Of a stretch of 47,802 nt of DNA, positions 1 through 8,167 are shown in pieces. Positions within the stretch are counted from its first letter, which is position 1, and each line of letters begins with the position of its first letter. Origin of the DNA: an uncultured Traorella sp. (GTDB lineage Bacteria > Bacillota_I > Bacilli_A > Erysipelotrichales > Erysipelotrichaceae); NCBI GenBank assembly GCA_945919165.1, contig CAMEIZ010000002.1, positions 1 through 47,802 on the forward strand, written 5' to 3'. A model generated the notes under the pieces. That model saw only the letters and a program-made list of their open reading frames with translations. It searched no databases and was not told the DNA's origin. The translations under genes and the position numbers were made by a program.

Positions 1-1497
1 CGCACGAACCTCATCATCAATCTTAATATCGGTACCACGTCCAGCCATGTTTGTAGCAATTGTCACAGCACCTTTTTCTCCGGCATGTTTAATGATTTCA
101 GCTTCTTTTGCATGATTTTTCGCATTCAATACCTGATGCTTAATACCGGCTTTTGTAAACATTTCAGATAGTTTTTCAGATACTTCTACTGAAATTGTAC
201 CAATCAAAACCGGTTGTCCTTTTTCATGAAGCTGTTTTGCTTCTTTAAGCAAAGCATCAAATTTCAGCTTTGGTGTGCGATACACAACATCTGGATAATC
301 AATACGAGCTACTGGACGATTAGTTGGGACAACCAGTACACGCATATTGTACGTATTCAAGAATTCTTCTTCTTCTGTTTTAGCTGTACCTGTCATACCT
401 GCCAGCTTTTCATATAATCTAAAGAAGTTCTGATAAGTAATCGTAGCAAGAGTTGACGTTTCTTCACGGATTTTACATCCTTCTTTTGCTTCAAGGGCCT
501 GATGCAATCCATCAGAGAAAGCTCTTCCCTTCATAATACGTCCGGTAAACTGGTCAACAATGACAATTTCACCATCATGAACAACATACTCAACATCTTT
601 GTTCATAATATAGTTGGCTTTCAATGCCATAGAGATATGATGAACCAATTGTACATGTTTAACATCATACAAGTTGTCAATTTTAAACATCTGTTCAGCA
701 CGATCAACACCTGAATCTGTCAAATTAATTGCTTTTGAACGTTCATCAATCACATAGTCTTTTTTCGTCAATGATTTAGCAAAAATATCTGCCTGACGAT
801 AGAAGTCAGCTGTTTCTTTCTTTCCGCCAGAAATAATCAATGGTGTTCTTGCTTCATCAATCAAAATTGAGTCAACTTCATCAATCACGGCAAAATTTAA
901 ACCACGTAATACACGATCTGATGCACGAGTCACCATGTTGTCACGAAGATAGTCAAATCCTAGTTCAGCATTCGTTGTATATGTAATATCACATTTATAG
1001 ATGTCCTGCTTCTGATAAATGTTCAGCTCTCTGGAATTCACTCCGACAGTCAACCCAAGGAATCGGTAAATTTCTCCCATCCAGGCAGCATCTCGTCCAG
1101 CCAGATAATCATTTACTGTGATGACATGTACACCTTTTCCTTCCAATGCATTTAAATAAACACACATAATTGAAGTCAGTGTTTTTCCTTCACCGGTTTT
1201 CATCTCAGCGATATCACCGCCATTAAGTACTAATGCACCAATGATCTGTACATAGAAAGGGAATTCTCCCAATACCCTTTTTGCTGCTTCACGAATGGTC
1301 GCAAATGCTTCTGGAAGAATATCATCCTTCGTTTCACCATTTGCCAAACGTTGTTTAAATTCAGCGGTCTTAGCTTTTAATTCATCATCGCTCAGACTTG
1401 CCATTGCAGATTCTAGTGCAACTACTTCATTTGCCTTCTGCTCGTATTTTTTCATAATACGTTTTTCTTCATTAAATAAATTTCCTAATAAGCCCAT
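1..1497 (-). CDS. secA: Protein translocase ATPase SecA (N-terminal 499 residues, runs off window)
   Basis: SecA is the cytoplasmic motor that pushes unfolded preproteins through the SecYEG channel using ATP. The reading frame starts at the ATG at 1497 behind a GGAGG site and stays open to base 1, so the C-terminal half lies outside the window. Visible motifs are the amino-terminal MGLLGNLFNEE, the Walker A stretch AEMKTGEGKT, the Walker B/DEAD region DEVDSILIDEARTP, the helicase motif GMTGTA and ATNMAGRGTDI near the truncated end. A promoter (1541-1569) separates it from the cold-shock gene, so it is probably transcribed on its own. Identification is secure. Confidence 0.97.
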   Translation of the reverse strand, partial: MGLLGNLFNEEKRIMKKYEQKANEVVALESAMASLSDDELKAKTAEFKQRLANGETKDDILPEAFATIREAAKRVLGEFPFYVQIIGALVLNGGDIAEMKTGEGKTLTSIMCVYLNALEGKGVHVITVNDYLAGRDAAWMGEIYRFLGLTVGVNSRELNIYQKQDIYKCDITYTTNAELGFDYLRDNMVTRASDRVLRGLNFAVIDEVDSILIDEARTPLIISGGKKETADFYRQADIFAKSLTKKDYVIDERSKAINLTDSGVDRAEQMFKIDNLYDVKHVQLVHHISMALKANYIMNKDVEYVVHDGEIVIVDQFTGRIMKGRAFSDGLHQALEAKEGCKIREETSTLATITYQNFFRLYEKLAGMTGTAKTEEEEFLNTYNMRVLVVPTNRPVARIDYPDVVYRTPKLKFDALLKEAKQLHEKGQPVLIGTISVEVSEKLSEMFTKAGIKHQVLNAKNHAKEAEIIKHAGEKGAVTIATNMAGRGTDIKIDDEVRA

Positions 1498-1540
1498 ACT
1501 TTTTATCCTCCATATACAATAGATAAAGCATTTCTAGTAT

Positions 1541-1569
1541 ATTATATCAAATTTAGAATAGCAATTAAA
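1541..1569 (-). promoter_or_regulatory. secA promoter
   Basis: On the minus strand TTTAAT is followed by a 17-base spacer and TATAAT (1546-1541), with a TG one base before the -10 hexamer. It lies between the csp terminator and the SD of secA. Confidence 0.6.
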
Positions 1570-1570
1570 C

Positions 1571-1600
1571 AAAAAAGTGGCGTTTCCTCCACTTTTTTAT
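1571..1600 (-). terminator. Intrinsic terminator after the first cold-shock gene
   Basis: AAAAAAGTGG and CCACTTTTTT form a stem around an eight-base loop; read on the minus strand the stem ends in a T run. It separates the csp gene from secA. Confidence 0.8.
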
Positions 1601-1614
1601 AAATCTTTGTGTTC

Positions 1615-1812
1615 TTACAGTTTTACAATGTTGTGAGCCTGAGGACCACGATCTGTTTCAACCAGCTCGAATTCAACCTCTGCATCATTCTCAATTGTTT
1701 TATATCCTTCCATCACCAACTGTGAATAGTGGAAAAATACATCTTTTCCTCCTTCAACTGTGATGAAGCCATAACCCTTTTCCTGGTTGAACATCTTAAC
1801 TTTTCCTTGCAT
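1615..1812 (-). CDS. csp: Cold-shock domain protein (copy 1)
   Basis: This 65-residue single-domain OB-fold protein should bind single-stranded RNA or DNA and act as an RNA chaperone. RNP1 appears as KGYGFI and RNP2 as DVFFHYS. The usual aromatic surface is slightly altered: the KWFN seen in copy 2 is KMFN here, losing one stacking Trp. It has an SD (AGAAAGG) and its own promoter in the gap after copy 2, and is followed by a strong terminator, so it can be made alone. Full family length; the number of csp genes elsewhere in the genome is unknown. Confidence 0.95.
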   Translation of the reverse strand: MQGKVKMFNQEKGYGFITVEGGKDVFFHYSQLVMEGYKTIENDAEVEFELVETDRGPQAHNIVKL

Positions 1813-1853
1813 AATCTTATACCTTTCTATGAATCTGAATCTTCATACGTCAT

Positions 1854-1882
1854 ATTATAAATGTTTTTAATTCACTTTGCAA
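1854..1882 (-). promoter_or_regulatory. Promoter of cold-shock gene copy 1
   Basis: Minus strand TTGCAA (1882-1877), 17-base spacer, TATAAT (1859-1854). It predicts a 5' UTR of about 35 bases for the gene starting at 1812. Confidence 0.7.
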
Positions 1883-1888
1883 ATAAAT

Positions 1889-2098
1889 TCATGCTGCAGT
1901 TTCTATTTTTACTACGTTTTTCGCCTGAAGACCTTTTTCAATTTCAACAGGATCAAATTCCACAAGACCGCCTTCATCCAGCGTCTTAAATCCAGAAATC
2001 TGAATCTGTGTATAATGTACAAAGTACTCCTTATTGTCATTTCCTACAATAAAGCCAAATCCTTTTTCCTGATTGAACCATTTTACTTTTCCTTGCAT
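1889..2098 (-). CDS. csp: Cold-shock domain protein (copy 2)
   Basis: A 69-residue cold-shock domain protein, predicted to be an RNA chaperone. It keeps the canonical KWFN start, RNP1 as KGFGFI and RNP2 as EYFVHYT. It is clearly paralogous to the copy downstream: both begin MQGKVK and share the NQEKG stretch. The SD GGAAAGGAG precedes the ATG. Its promoter has a -35 box lying on the comFC stop codon, so it can be uncoupled from the competence genes although the gap is only 47 bases. In many Firmicutes the hpf gene occupies this place between comFC and secA; here it does not. Confidence 0.95.
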   Translation of the reverse strand: MQGKVKWFNQEKGFGFIVGNDNKEYFVHYTQIQISGFKTLDEGGLVEFDPVEIEKGLQAKNVVKIETAA

Positions 2099-2122
2099 AT
2101 CGTACTCCTTTCCTGCAAATAC

Positions 2123-2151
2123 AGTATAGAAAAAACGTCATTCTCTTACAA
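2123..2151 (-). promoter_or_regulatory. Promoter of cold-shock gene copy 2
   Basis: Minus strand TTGTAA (2151-2146), 17-base spacer, TATACT (2128-2123). The -35 hexamer overlaps the comFC stop codon. Confidence 0.6.
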
Positions 2152-2772
2152 CCTTTCTTTTTCGCACAATTCGACAAAGAGAGGATGTACGCTAAGGGCC
2201 ACCGCTTTAACTATTTGATTGGAATCTTTCAGCAGTGAAGCAGTACTTAAAAGAGTATTTCCACTTGTGATCACATCATCAAACAGAATAAAATCCTTTT
2301 CTATTGGATATTTCAATTTTATTACTTCTTTTATTTTCCCGCGCTCACTGGCACGCTGAGTACTTTGCTTATAACCATCTTTTTTTTCGAAACACGATAT
2401 AGGTTCAACATGACAACATTCCAGCATTCTTTCAAGATGGTGAAAACCTCTTTCTTTGATCTTTTGCTCACTGGATGGCATCAAAATACAGGCGCTGTGT
2501 CGAAAGATGTCAAAAACTTCTTCCTTTTTTTTCCATAAAAAAACATCAGCCAGCGCAATATCTCTTGCTTCCTTATACTGAAACAAAAGGCTCTCTAAAA
2601 AATCATCATATAAATAGAAGGCTGTTATTCTCAGGTTATGATAACTATAGGTTTTCTTGTTTTCAATGAATTTATGACGGCAATTACCGCATATTATATC
2701 ATCATAAAACAGATATTCTCTCAAGCTTACTCCTTCATCTACACTTCTAAAACAAATCTTACAAGCTTTCAT
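2146..2772 (-). CDS. comFC: ComF family competence protein ComFC (phosphoribosyltransferase-like)
   Basis: ComFC partners the helicase ComFA in handling single-stranded DNA during natural transformation. The 208-residue protein has the N-terminal zinc-type pairs C4-x2-C7 and C28-x2-C31. Residues 161-174 hold the PRPP-binding loop of the type I phosphoribosyltransferase fold, centred on DDVITSGNT. The start overlaps the end of comFA by 14 bases, implying translational coupling. The length is normal for the family. The enzymatic reaction, if any, is not known for the family; the competence role is inferred from family and neighbour. Confidence 0.93.
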   Translation of the reverse strand: MKACKICFRSVDEGVSLREYLFYDDIICGNCRHKFIENKKTYSYHNLRITAFYLYDDFLESLLFQYKEARDIALADVFLWKKKEEVFDIFRHSACILMPSSEQKIKERGFHHLERMLECCHVEPISCFEKKDGYKQSTQRASERGKIKEVIKLKYPIEKDFILFDDVITSGNTLLSTASLLKDSNQIVKAVALSVHPLFVELCEKERL

Positions 2773-3895
2773 TCATTTTCCTTATAGCACGAACACATCT
2801 TTTCATATCTAAACTGATTTCTTTTGCATAGAAAAGGACGATACCGCTTGGCTGCTGTCTGCTTCTTCCGACACGACCTGCAATCTGAATCAAACTTGCT
2901 TCATCAAAAACCGGATGATCACTATGTAAGACAATCACATTCACACCTTGGAATGTAACGCCCCTTTCTAATATGGTAGAGGTGAATAATAGATTTAATT
3001 CTTTTTTTCTAAACCGTTCAAGAATTTCCTCTTTGTTTTCAGTAGTGGAGGTAAAAAATGAACAAGGGATCACTTTTGAAAAAATTCTTGCATACCGTTT
3101 TGCCTGTTCAATTGTAGGAACAAATACCAGCCATGGCTCATGAATTCTTGGATAAATCACACAGAGCATGTGAAGGAAGTAAAAAGGAACTCTGCGGATT
3201 TTCGGTTCTACAAGCGGAAATCCATGAGGCCTAGTAAACAGTTCAACAATTTCCAGTTTTTTGTTTTGGACATCTGAAAGCATGTTTTTTGAAGGTGTAG
3301 CAGTCAGATAAATTTTAACACCCTTACAGGCATTCATGGCAATAGCTTCCAATACTTCATTATTCTTATAAGGAAAAGCATCAACTTCATCCATGATGAG
3401 AAGATCAAACGTCTGATGATATCGATATAACTGGTGCATCGTACAGACAATCAAATCTCCATCATCTATTTGTGTATGTCCCTGACATACAGCAATCACC
3501 TTAAGTGAAGGGTAAGCATGTTTAAGTCTTGATGCAATTTCCAATACTACCTGTCTTCGTGATATCGCAAAACCTACTTTTTTTGAGTTATTAAGAAAGG
3601 CTGTTATCACTTCAAAACAAATTTCAGTCTTGCCAGCACCACAACAGGCATATACTAAAGTATCCTTTTTCGCAAGTGCATAGTCTTTCAAACGGCTGGA
3701 TGCTTCTTTCTGTGCATCACTCAATTCGAAATCAAGATGTGCTTTTACTCTGTGCTTTTTGCACATATAGGTCTTAGGGATGATTTTTTCACCAACATCA
3801 AGTCTTCCAAACTGAACACATTTGCGACAATAGAACACTTTATCATCTTGATAAAAATAACGCGGATCCTCATTGGAACATCTTGCGCATTTCAT
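2759..3895 (-). CDS. comFA: Competence DNA helicase ComFA (DEAD-type ATPase)
   Basis: ComFA is a membrane-associated ATPase thought to help pull transforming single-stranded DNA into the cytoplasm. The zinc ribbon is C3-x2-C6 and C23-x2-C26. Walker A is CCGAGKT (residues 84-90), Walker B is DEVD (169-172), motif III is TATPS (198-202), and the C-terminal domain has motif VI in the form QIAGRVGR. At 378 residues it is slightly shorter than Bacillus ComFA. It is followed by comFC with a 14-base overlap. A prepilin peptidase gene at the other end of the window is a second competence component. Confidence 0.95.
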   Translation of the reverse strand: MKCARCSNEDPRYFYQDDKVFYCRKCVQFGRLDVGEKIIPKTYMCKKHRVKAHLDFELSDAQKEASSRLKDYALAKKDTLVYACCGAGKTEICFEVITAFLNNSKKVGFAISRRQVVLEIASRLKHAYPSLKVIAVCQGHTQIDDGDLIVCTMHQLYRYHQTFDLLIMDEVDAFPYKNNEVLEAIAMNACKGVKIYLTATPSKNMLSDVQNKKLEIVELFTRPHGFPLVEPKIRRVPFYFLHMLCVIYPRIHEPWLVFVPTIEQAKRYARIFSKVIPCSFFTSTTENKEEILERFRKKELNLLFTSTILERGVTFQGVNVIVLHSDHPVFDEASLIQIAGRVGRSRQQPSGIVLFYAKEISLDMKRCVRAIRKMNESL

Positions 3896-3994
3896 TTATT
3901 CACCTCTATTATTATTTATGCAAAATCTTTCTTAAAATCCCACTTTTAAATCAATTATTATTTTTTACTTCACACATTTTGTCTTTTATGTCTA

Positions 3995-4023
3995 TTGACA
4001 TTCAAGTCTAAATTCGATACATT
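3995..4023 (+). promoter_or_regulatory. Promoter of the mntP riboswitch transcript
   Basis: TTGACA (3995-4000), 17-base spacer, TACATT (4018-4023). The start would fall at about 4030, directly at the 5' edge of the manganese aptamer. Confidence 0.65.
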
Positions 4024-4029
4024 ATACAT

Positions 4030-4149
4030 ATCCTTTGAGGGAGTAGTTTGCCAAATGGCGGTAATATCAACAAACTGATGTAAATCTGGTATTATCTTAA
4101 AAAACGAGACTCATGGACAATAGTTTTCTATTGTTCATGAGTTTTATTT
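4030..4149 (+). ncRNA. yybP-ykoY manganese riboswitch with intrinsic terminator
   Basis: The leader carries the hallmark segments of this Mn2+-sensing class: GGGAGTAG near 4040, a TATCAACAAACTGATG segment and ACGAGAC at 4103-4110. The last segment runs straight into a 15-bp stem (4109-4123 with 4128-4142, one G-U pair, TTTT loop) followed by a short T-rich tract. The end of the aptamer therefore shares bases with the terminator arm. Manganese binding would favour the aptamer and read-through into mntP. The gene context (Mn exporter directly downstream) agrees with the known biology of the class. Confidence 0.88.
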
Positions 4150-4163
4150 ATGAGGAGGACAAA

Positions 4164-4730
4164 ATGGACACAATTACCCTTATTACTTGTGCAGTTGGAT
4201 TGGCCATGGATGCTTTTGCAGTTTCTATCTGTAAAGGGCTGGCATTAAAAAAGATCGATATAAAAAAACAAGTTCTTGTTGGTGCTTGGTTTGGCGGATT
4301 TCAAGGTTTGATGCCTCTGATTGGTTATCTGCTGGGAAAAAGCTTTGAACAGTATATCACATCTATCGATCACTGGATTGCATTTATTCTATTAGGCTTT
4401 ATCGGTTTCAATATGATTCATGAATCTATGGAACAAAACAGCTGCGAAGAATGTGGTGACGCTTCATTAGATCCCAAATCCATGTTGATGCTGGCTATTG
4501 CAACCAGTATTGATGCTCTTGCAGTCGGCATAACGTTTGCGTTAATCGATGTCAATATTGTCCTAGCTGTCATATTAATTGGCTCTATCACCTTTATTTT
4601 ATCCATGACAGGTGTAAAAATTGGTCATGTGTTTGGCATGAAATACAAATCTAAAGCTGAATTGGCTGGAGGAATCGTTTTAATCTTATTGGGCTTGAAA
4701 ATTCTTCTGGAACATTTAAACATTCTTTAA
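4164..4730 (+). CDS. mntP: Manganese efflux pump MntP
   Basis: MntP exports Mn2+ and protects against manganese excess. The protein has about six membrane segments arranged as two related halves, each with an acidic transport motif: GLAMDAFAVS near residue 16 and ATSIDALAVG in the second half. I place the start at 4164, behind GAGGAGG, giving 188 residues, the normal family size. An in-frame ATG further upstream lies inside the riboswitch terminator and has no ribosome binding site. The gene is monocistronic, ending in a terminator at 4749-4778. Confidence 0.95.
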   Translation: MDTITLITCAVGLAMDAFAVSICKGLALKKIDIKKQVLVGAWFGGFQGLMPLIGYLLGKSFEQYITSIDHWIAFILLGFIGFNMIHESMEQNSCEECGDASLDPKSMLMLAIATSIDALAVGITFALIDVNIVLAVILIGSITFILSMTGVKIGHVFGMKYKSKAELAGGIVLILLGLKILLEHLNIL

Positions 4731-4748
4731 TCAAAATAACATGATCTA

Positions 4749-4778
4749 CGTCTAAAGCAAGCTTTGGACGCTTTTTTA
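4749..4778 (+). terminator. Intrinsic terminator after mntP
   Basis: CGTCTAAAG and CTTTGGACG form a nine-pair stem with one G-U pair, followed by CTTTTTTT. Confidence 0.85.
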
Positions 4779-4838
4779 TTAAAATCAGAATAATCAGATG
4801 AAAAATCCTCCATATGTTTCTCATACAGAGGATTCACT

Positions 4839-5642
4839 TTATAATCTGAACATTGACTCTGTCAAATCTTTCAAATTTACACTGTTTTGATCAGAAAACT
4901 CAAATTTTGAATAAATTTGTATTTCATATGTCTTATCATGATAATGAGTAACAAAACAAATATCAGGCATCTTTTTGGTGATTTTATACTGATCTAAATT
5001 CTCCCATTTTATTTCAATCGGTTTTGGATCATCTCGAAACAAAAGAAGTCGTTTTGCCCATGAAAACTGATCAACAAATTGATCCTGATCTGATGCATAA
5101 ACAAAAACTCGAAATTCATTTTCTTCAAAGTCATAGAAAAAATTGTGACAATTCGTAACATCCTTTGTTGAATTCAAAACGGAATAAAAAGTCTCTACCT
5201 GACAAAACCAATCCTGTTTTTCTAGATTCAATTCATACGCTTTTTCTGCTTCACTTGTTGGAACATGATAAGTAAACGTGTTGATGCTATCAAATAATCC
5301 CCAAGTAACAATAGCCAAAACGGCAAATGACATCAAAACACTTTTTTTTGTTAATGAAAAATTAAAAACACCTTCCAATACCAATGCACTAGTTACTGCC
5401 ATAACAGGATAAAAAACAGCAGGATTAAGATAACGATTTTGATATGCCTGAACTAAAACTGCAATCAATAATAAAACACTTGATGTGGGAAGCAGCCAGC
5501 GTTTCTTGTCAGTTTGCCATCTTTTCTGAAGTTTCATCAAGGAAATCAGAAGCCAAAAAAACAATCCCAGAATAAATAAAATCAATGTATAGCGAAATAA
5601 ATACCTAAAAAGGAAAGGCGCACTCATGATTTGTTCTCGCAT
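4839..5642 (-). CDS. Orphan membrane protein with extracytoplasmic C-terminal domain
   Basis: I do not recognise this 267-residue protein. About four hydrophobic segments occupy roughly residues 10-33, 49-65, 73-90 and 100-118. They are followed by some 150 polar residues rich in Asp, Phe and Tyr, including one close Cys pair. The layout suggests a membrane anchor carrying a soluble domain. The ATG at 5642 has a good SD (AAGGAG). It is a single gene pointing away from mntP. Upstream lie a small frameshifted ORF and AT-rich sequence. No catalytic motif is visible, so no function is proposed. Confidence 0.7.
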   Translation of the reverse strand: MREQIMSAPFLFRYLFRYTLILFILGLFFWLLISLMKLQKRWQTDKKRWLLPTSSVLLLIAVLVQAYQNRYLNPAVFYPVMAVTSALVLEGVFNFSLTKKSVLMSFAVLAIVTWGLFDSINTFTYHVPTSEAEKAYELNLEKQDWFCQVETFYSVLNSTKDVTNCHNFFYDFEENEFRVFVYASDQDQFVDQFSWAKRLLLFRDDPKPIEIKWENLDQYKITKKMPDICFVTHYHDKTYEIQIYSKFEFSDQNSVNLKDLTESMFRL

Positions 5643-5711
5643 AATATCTCCTTCTAATTACTCTCATACAATTAATCAGCCATTTAAATATACATAACCA
5701 ACAGTTCTACT

Positions 5712-5857
5712 TTAGTTTGTGTGTTGTTGGACAATTTTCAGTCCCATTGCTTCTTTTTTCTTTTCTTTTTCAAATAATTCTTCAAGCTCGGTAAAAAGTA
5801 AGCTATAAAATATGATTATGTTTACTTTTTACCATTAATAATTACTGGTTCTATCAT
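5712..5857 (-). pseudogene. Small ORF broken by a one-base deletion
   Basis: Read on the minus strand a strong SD (GGAGG) precedes ATG at 5857, but translation stops after MIEPVIINGKK. The -1 frame then continues to the TAA at 5712, giving a charged helix-like tail (TELEELFEKEKKKEAMGLK). The span is 146 bases, one short of the 49 codons needed; restoring one A in the AAAAA tract would give a continuous 48-residue protein. The break lies inside one arm of a perfect 12-bp inverted repeat (5790-5801 and 5822-5833). It could also be a programmed -1 shift or a sequencing error. No family recognised. Confidence 0.4.
5790..5833. repeat. Perfect 12-bp inverted repeat
   Basis: GGTAAAAAGTAA at 5790-5801 is the exact reverse complement of TTACTTTTTACC at 5822-5833, separated by 20 bases. 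It lies within the broken small ORF and lacks a terminator-type T tail on either strand. Confidence 0.75.
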
Positions 5858-6037
5858 ATTTTATCCTCCAAACCAAAATGGATATTTTTTATATCTTTAT
5901 TATAATTTATATATATGATTATGTCAATATTTACATTGTATGAGAGTGTGGAATTATTTATGTGATTTATTTCATTAAAAATATATGCATAGGTATATAA
6001 ACATTATGGTTTTCTCATTTTGATTCGATTACTCTTA

Positions 6038-7606
6038 TTACATTAAAGGTGCAATTGTTTTCAAAACAAAGCCCATAAGCTTTAAAGAAAGCTTTTCAGA
6101 TTTTATTGTTTCAAAAGTTACTTTTCGACATTTTTGAAGCGTTTCTTGAAAATCTTTTTCAATATCCATAATGCAATCTGTCTGCGCCATATAAGTAGCA
6201 CATTCAAAGTGATGATAAAGACTTCTATAGTCTAAATTGACGGTGCCGACAACAGCTTCTCTGTCATCCTTGACAAAGACTTTTGCATGAACAAAACCTG
6301 GTGCATATTCATAGATTTTAACACCTGAAGCCAATAGCGATGCATAATGTGTTTTAGCCAGTGAATAAGGAGCTTTCTTATCCGGAATCCCGGGCAGAAT
6401 CAGTTTCACATCTATACCTCTTTCTGCAGCAAATTTCAAAGCTGTTTCCATTTCTCCGTCTAATATAAGGTAAGGCGACATAATATGCACATATTTCTGA
6501 GCACGATTTAAAAGATCCATGTAGACACGTTCTCCAACTTTATCACGATCTAAAGGACAATCTCCATAAGGAATCACATACCCTTTTGCTTGTAATGAAG
6601 TTGTTGGATAAGAAAGAAATGGTTCAAACACGGCTTCTTTTTCATTTATATTCCACATTTGAAGAAACATTAACGTAAAGCTTTTTACTGCTTCTCCTTT
6701 CAGCATAACTGCCACATCTTTCCAATGACCATGTTTTTCGATATGATTGATATATTCATCTGCAAGATTCACACCGCCATTAAACGCCGTATGACCATCT
6801 ATGACTAGAATTTTACGATGATCGCGATAATTATAATGAGTAGATACAAAAGGAGTCACCGGAGAAAACATCTTACATTGAATACCCAAAGCTTTTAAAC
6901 GTTTTGGATAATCATGCGGAAGAGTTGAGAATTCACAAGTACCATCATACATCACTCTGACATCAACACCTTCTTTTGCTTTGCGTGCCAGTATTTCCAA
7001 AATTCTGCCCCACATGAGTCCTTCTTCTACGATGAAATATTCTAAGAAAATAAAATGTTTCGCTTCTTCCAATTGACGTAAAAGCTCTTCCCACTTTTTT
7101 TCTCCTGTCGGAAAGTAAGTGACACTTGTATGATCATAAACAGGAAAATTACTGCTATTCTTTAAATAATGGACCAAACCAGCAGCTTCTTGATTTTCAT
7201 TTTCAAAAGCTGTCAAGACATCCTGATTTTGAGGAAGACTGTTTTGAGTTTGATCGATCAATTGCTTCAGGCGAGCTTTTAAAACGCGGTTGCCTAAGTC
7301 GCTTTGTGTATACCAAAACAATAATGCTCCAAATACTGGCAAAAGCATGATGACAACAAGCCAGGTAATTTTTGCGGTAGGATCAATACGACTGTTGAGA
7401 AGATATAATACCATGCCAACAGTAAAAAGAGCGCTTCCTCCTAAAACATGCGGCAAAAAATCATAAAACCATTTAAAAGCACCGAATAAAAGAAAAAAAT
7501 GAAAAATCAGTAAAATCAAGATCAGACCCAAACGACTGAAAAGCAAATGAACCAGACCTTTTTTTCCTTTTTTAAGTAATAGCATTCCTTTATTTTCATT
7601 TTCCAT
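6038..7606 (-). CDS. cls: Cardiolipin synthase (phospholipase D superfamily)
   Basis: The enzyme joins two phosphatidylglycerols to make cardiolipin and glycerol at the inner face of the membrane. Two or three N-terminal hydrophobic segments (about residues 20-100) anchor it. Both catalytic HKD motifs are intact: H263, K265 and D270, then H440, K442 and D447. At 522 residues it has the usual length for Firmicutes Cls. The SD is AAAGGATG. It stands alone, downstream of the nitroreductase terminator. Confidence 0.95.
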   Translation of the reverse strand: MENENKGMLLLKKGKKGLVHLLFSRLGLILILLIFHFFLLFGAFKWFYDFLPHVLGGSALFTVGMVLYLLNSRIDPTAKITWLVVIMLLPVFGALLFWYTQSDLGNRVLKARLKQLIDQTQNSLPQNQDVLTAFENENQEAAGLVHYLKNSSNFPVYDHTSVTYFPTGEKKWEELLRQLEEAKHFIFLEYFIVEEGLMWGRILEILARKAKEGVDVRVMYDGTCEFSTLPHDYPKRLKALGIQCKMFSPVTPFVSTHYNYRDHRKILVIDGHTAFNGGVNLADEYINHIEKHGHWKDVAVMLKGEAVKSFTLMFLQMWNINEKEAVFEPFLSYPTTSLQAKGYVIPYGDCPLDRDKVGERVYMDLLNRAQKYVHIMSPYLILDGEMETALKFAAERGIDVKLILPGIPDKKAPYSLAKTHYASLLASGVKIYEYAPGFVHAKVFVKDDREAVVGTVNLDYRSLYHHFECATYMAQTDCIMDIEKDFQETLQKCRKVTFETIKSEKLSLKLMGFVLKTIAPLM

Positions 7607-7644
7607 ATGTTCACATCCTTTATGATTTCATTTTAGCACATACT

Positions 7645-7674
7645 CAAAAAAAAGCGAATGTATCAACAATCGCT
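7645..7674 (-). terminator. Terminator after the nitroreductase gene
   Basis: Minus strand AGCGA and TCGCT close a hairpin (7653-7674) followed by a run of eight T. Confidence 0.7.
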
Positions 7675-7678
7675 TATT

Positions 7679-8167
7679 TCATTTTACATAATGAATTCTG
7701 TTTTCTTTGATCTGTTTTTCTTTAGGTCCTTCCATGCCATAACCTACAGCCAAAGATCCTACAATCACCTTATCTTTTAATCCAAGACGAGTCATCACAG
7801 CATCAAATTTTTCTTCCAATACATAATCCTTCATCTGATTGATCCAACAGCTTCCCAGATTCAGCGCACAAGCTGCCAGCTGCATTTGTGTCATAGCACA
7901 ACTTCCATCATAAGCAGCATAACGATTATCCTTTTCTCCATAAACGACAATGAGTGCCGGTGCCTGATAGAAAAAAGGTCTTCCTGCCAAATCTTCCAAT
8001 TCTTTTAAAACAAGCTCATTGGTGATGACGCAAAACTCGATTCCCTGTGTATTCATGCCACTGGGAGCCATAACACCACATTGAACAATCTGATCTAAAT
8101 CTTCATCACGGACTTTTTTATCTGAATAACTTCTAATACTTCTTCTAGATTGAATCAGTTCGATCAT
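7679..8167 (-). CDS. Nitroreductase family FMN-dependent oxidoreductase
   Basis: A 162-residue member of the compact nitroreductase group, which uses FMN and NAD(P)H to reduce nitro, quinone or related substrates. The FMN-binding start RRSIRSYSDKKV is at residues 8-19 and the conserved MAPSGMNTQ loop follows near residue 34. The length is that of the short NfnB-like subfamily. The start codon overlaps the galE stop by four bases, so it is translationally coupled and ends the galE operon. The substrate cannot be inferred from the sequence. Confidence 0.88.
   Translation of the reverse strand: MIELIQSRRSIRSYSDKKVRDEDLDQIVQCGVMAPSGMNTQGIEFCVITNELVLKELEDLAGRPFFYQAPALIVVYGEKDNRYAAYDGSCAMTQMQLAACALNLGSCWINQMKDYVLEEKFDAVMTRLGLKDKVIVGSLAVGYGMEGPKEKQIKENRIHYVK

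Larger units (their letters stand above)
5643..6037. other. AT-rich intergenic stretch between the orphan membrane gene and cls
   Basis: Apart from the small broken ORF (5712-5857) and the inverted repeat inside it, this 395-base gap holds AT-rich sequence (5880-6030) with no ORF or RNA motif that I can support. Confidence 0.6.

Noticed and set aside
4113..4163. In-frame upstream ATG extending MntP by 17 residues
   Set aside because: It lies in the riboswitch terminator stem with no SD; ATG at 4164 follows GAGGAGG and gives the normal family length.
5880..6030. AT-rich tract considered as a possible origin or promoter cluster
   Set aside because: No DnaA boxes or iterons; base composition is only somewhat more AT-rich than neighbouring gaps.
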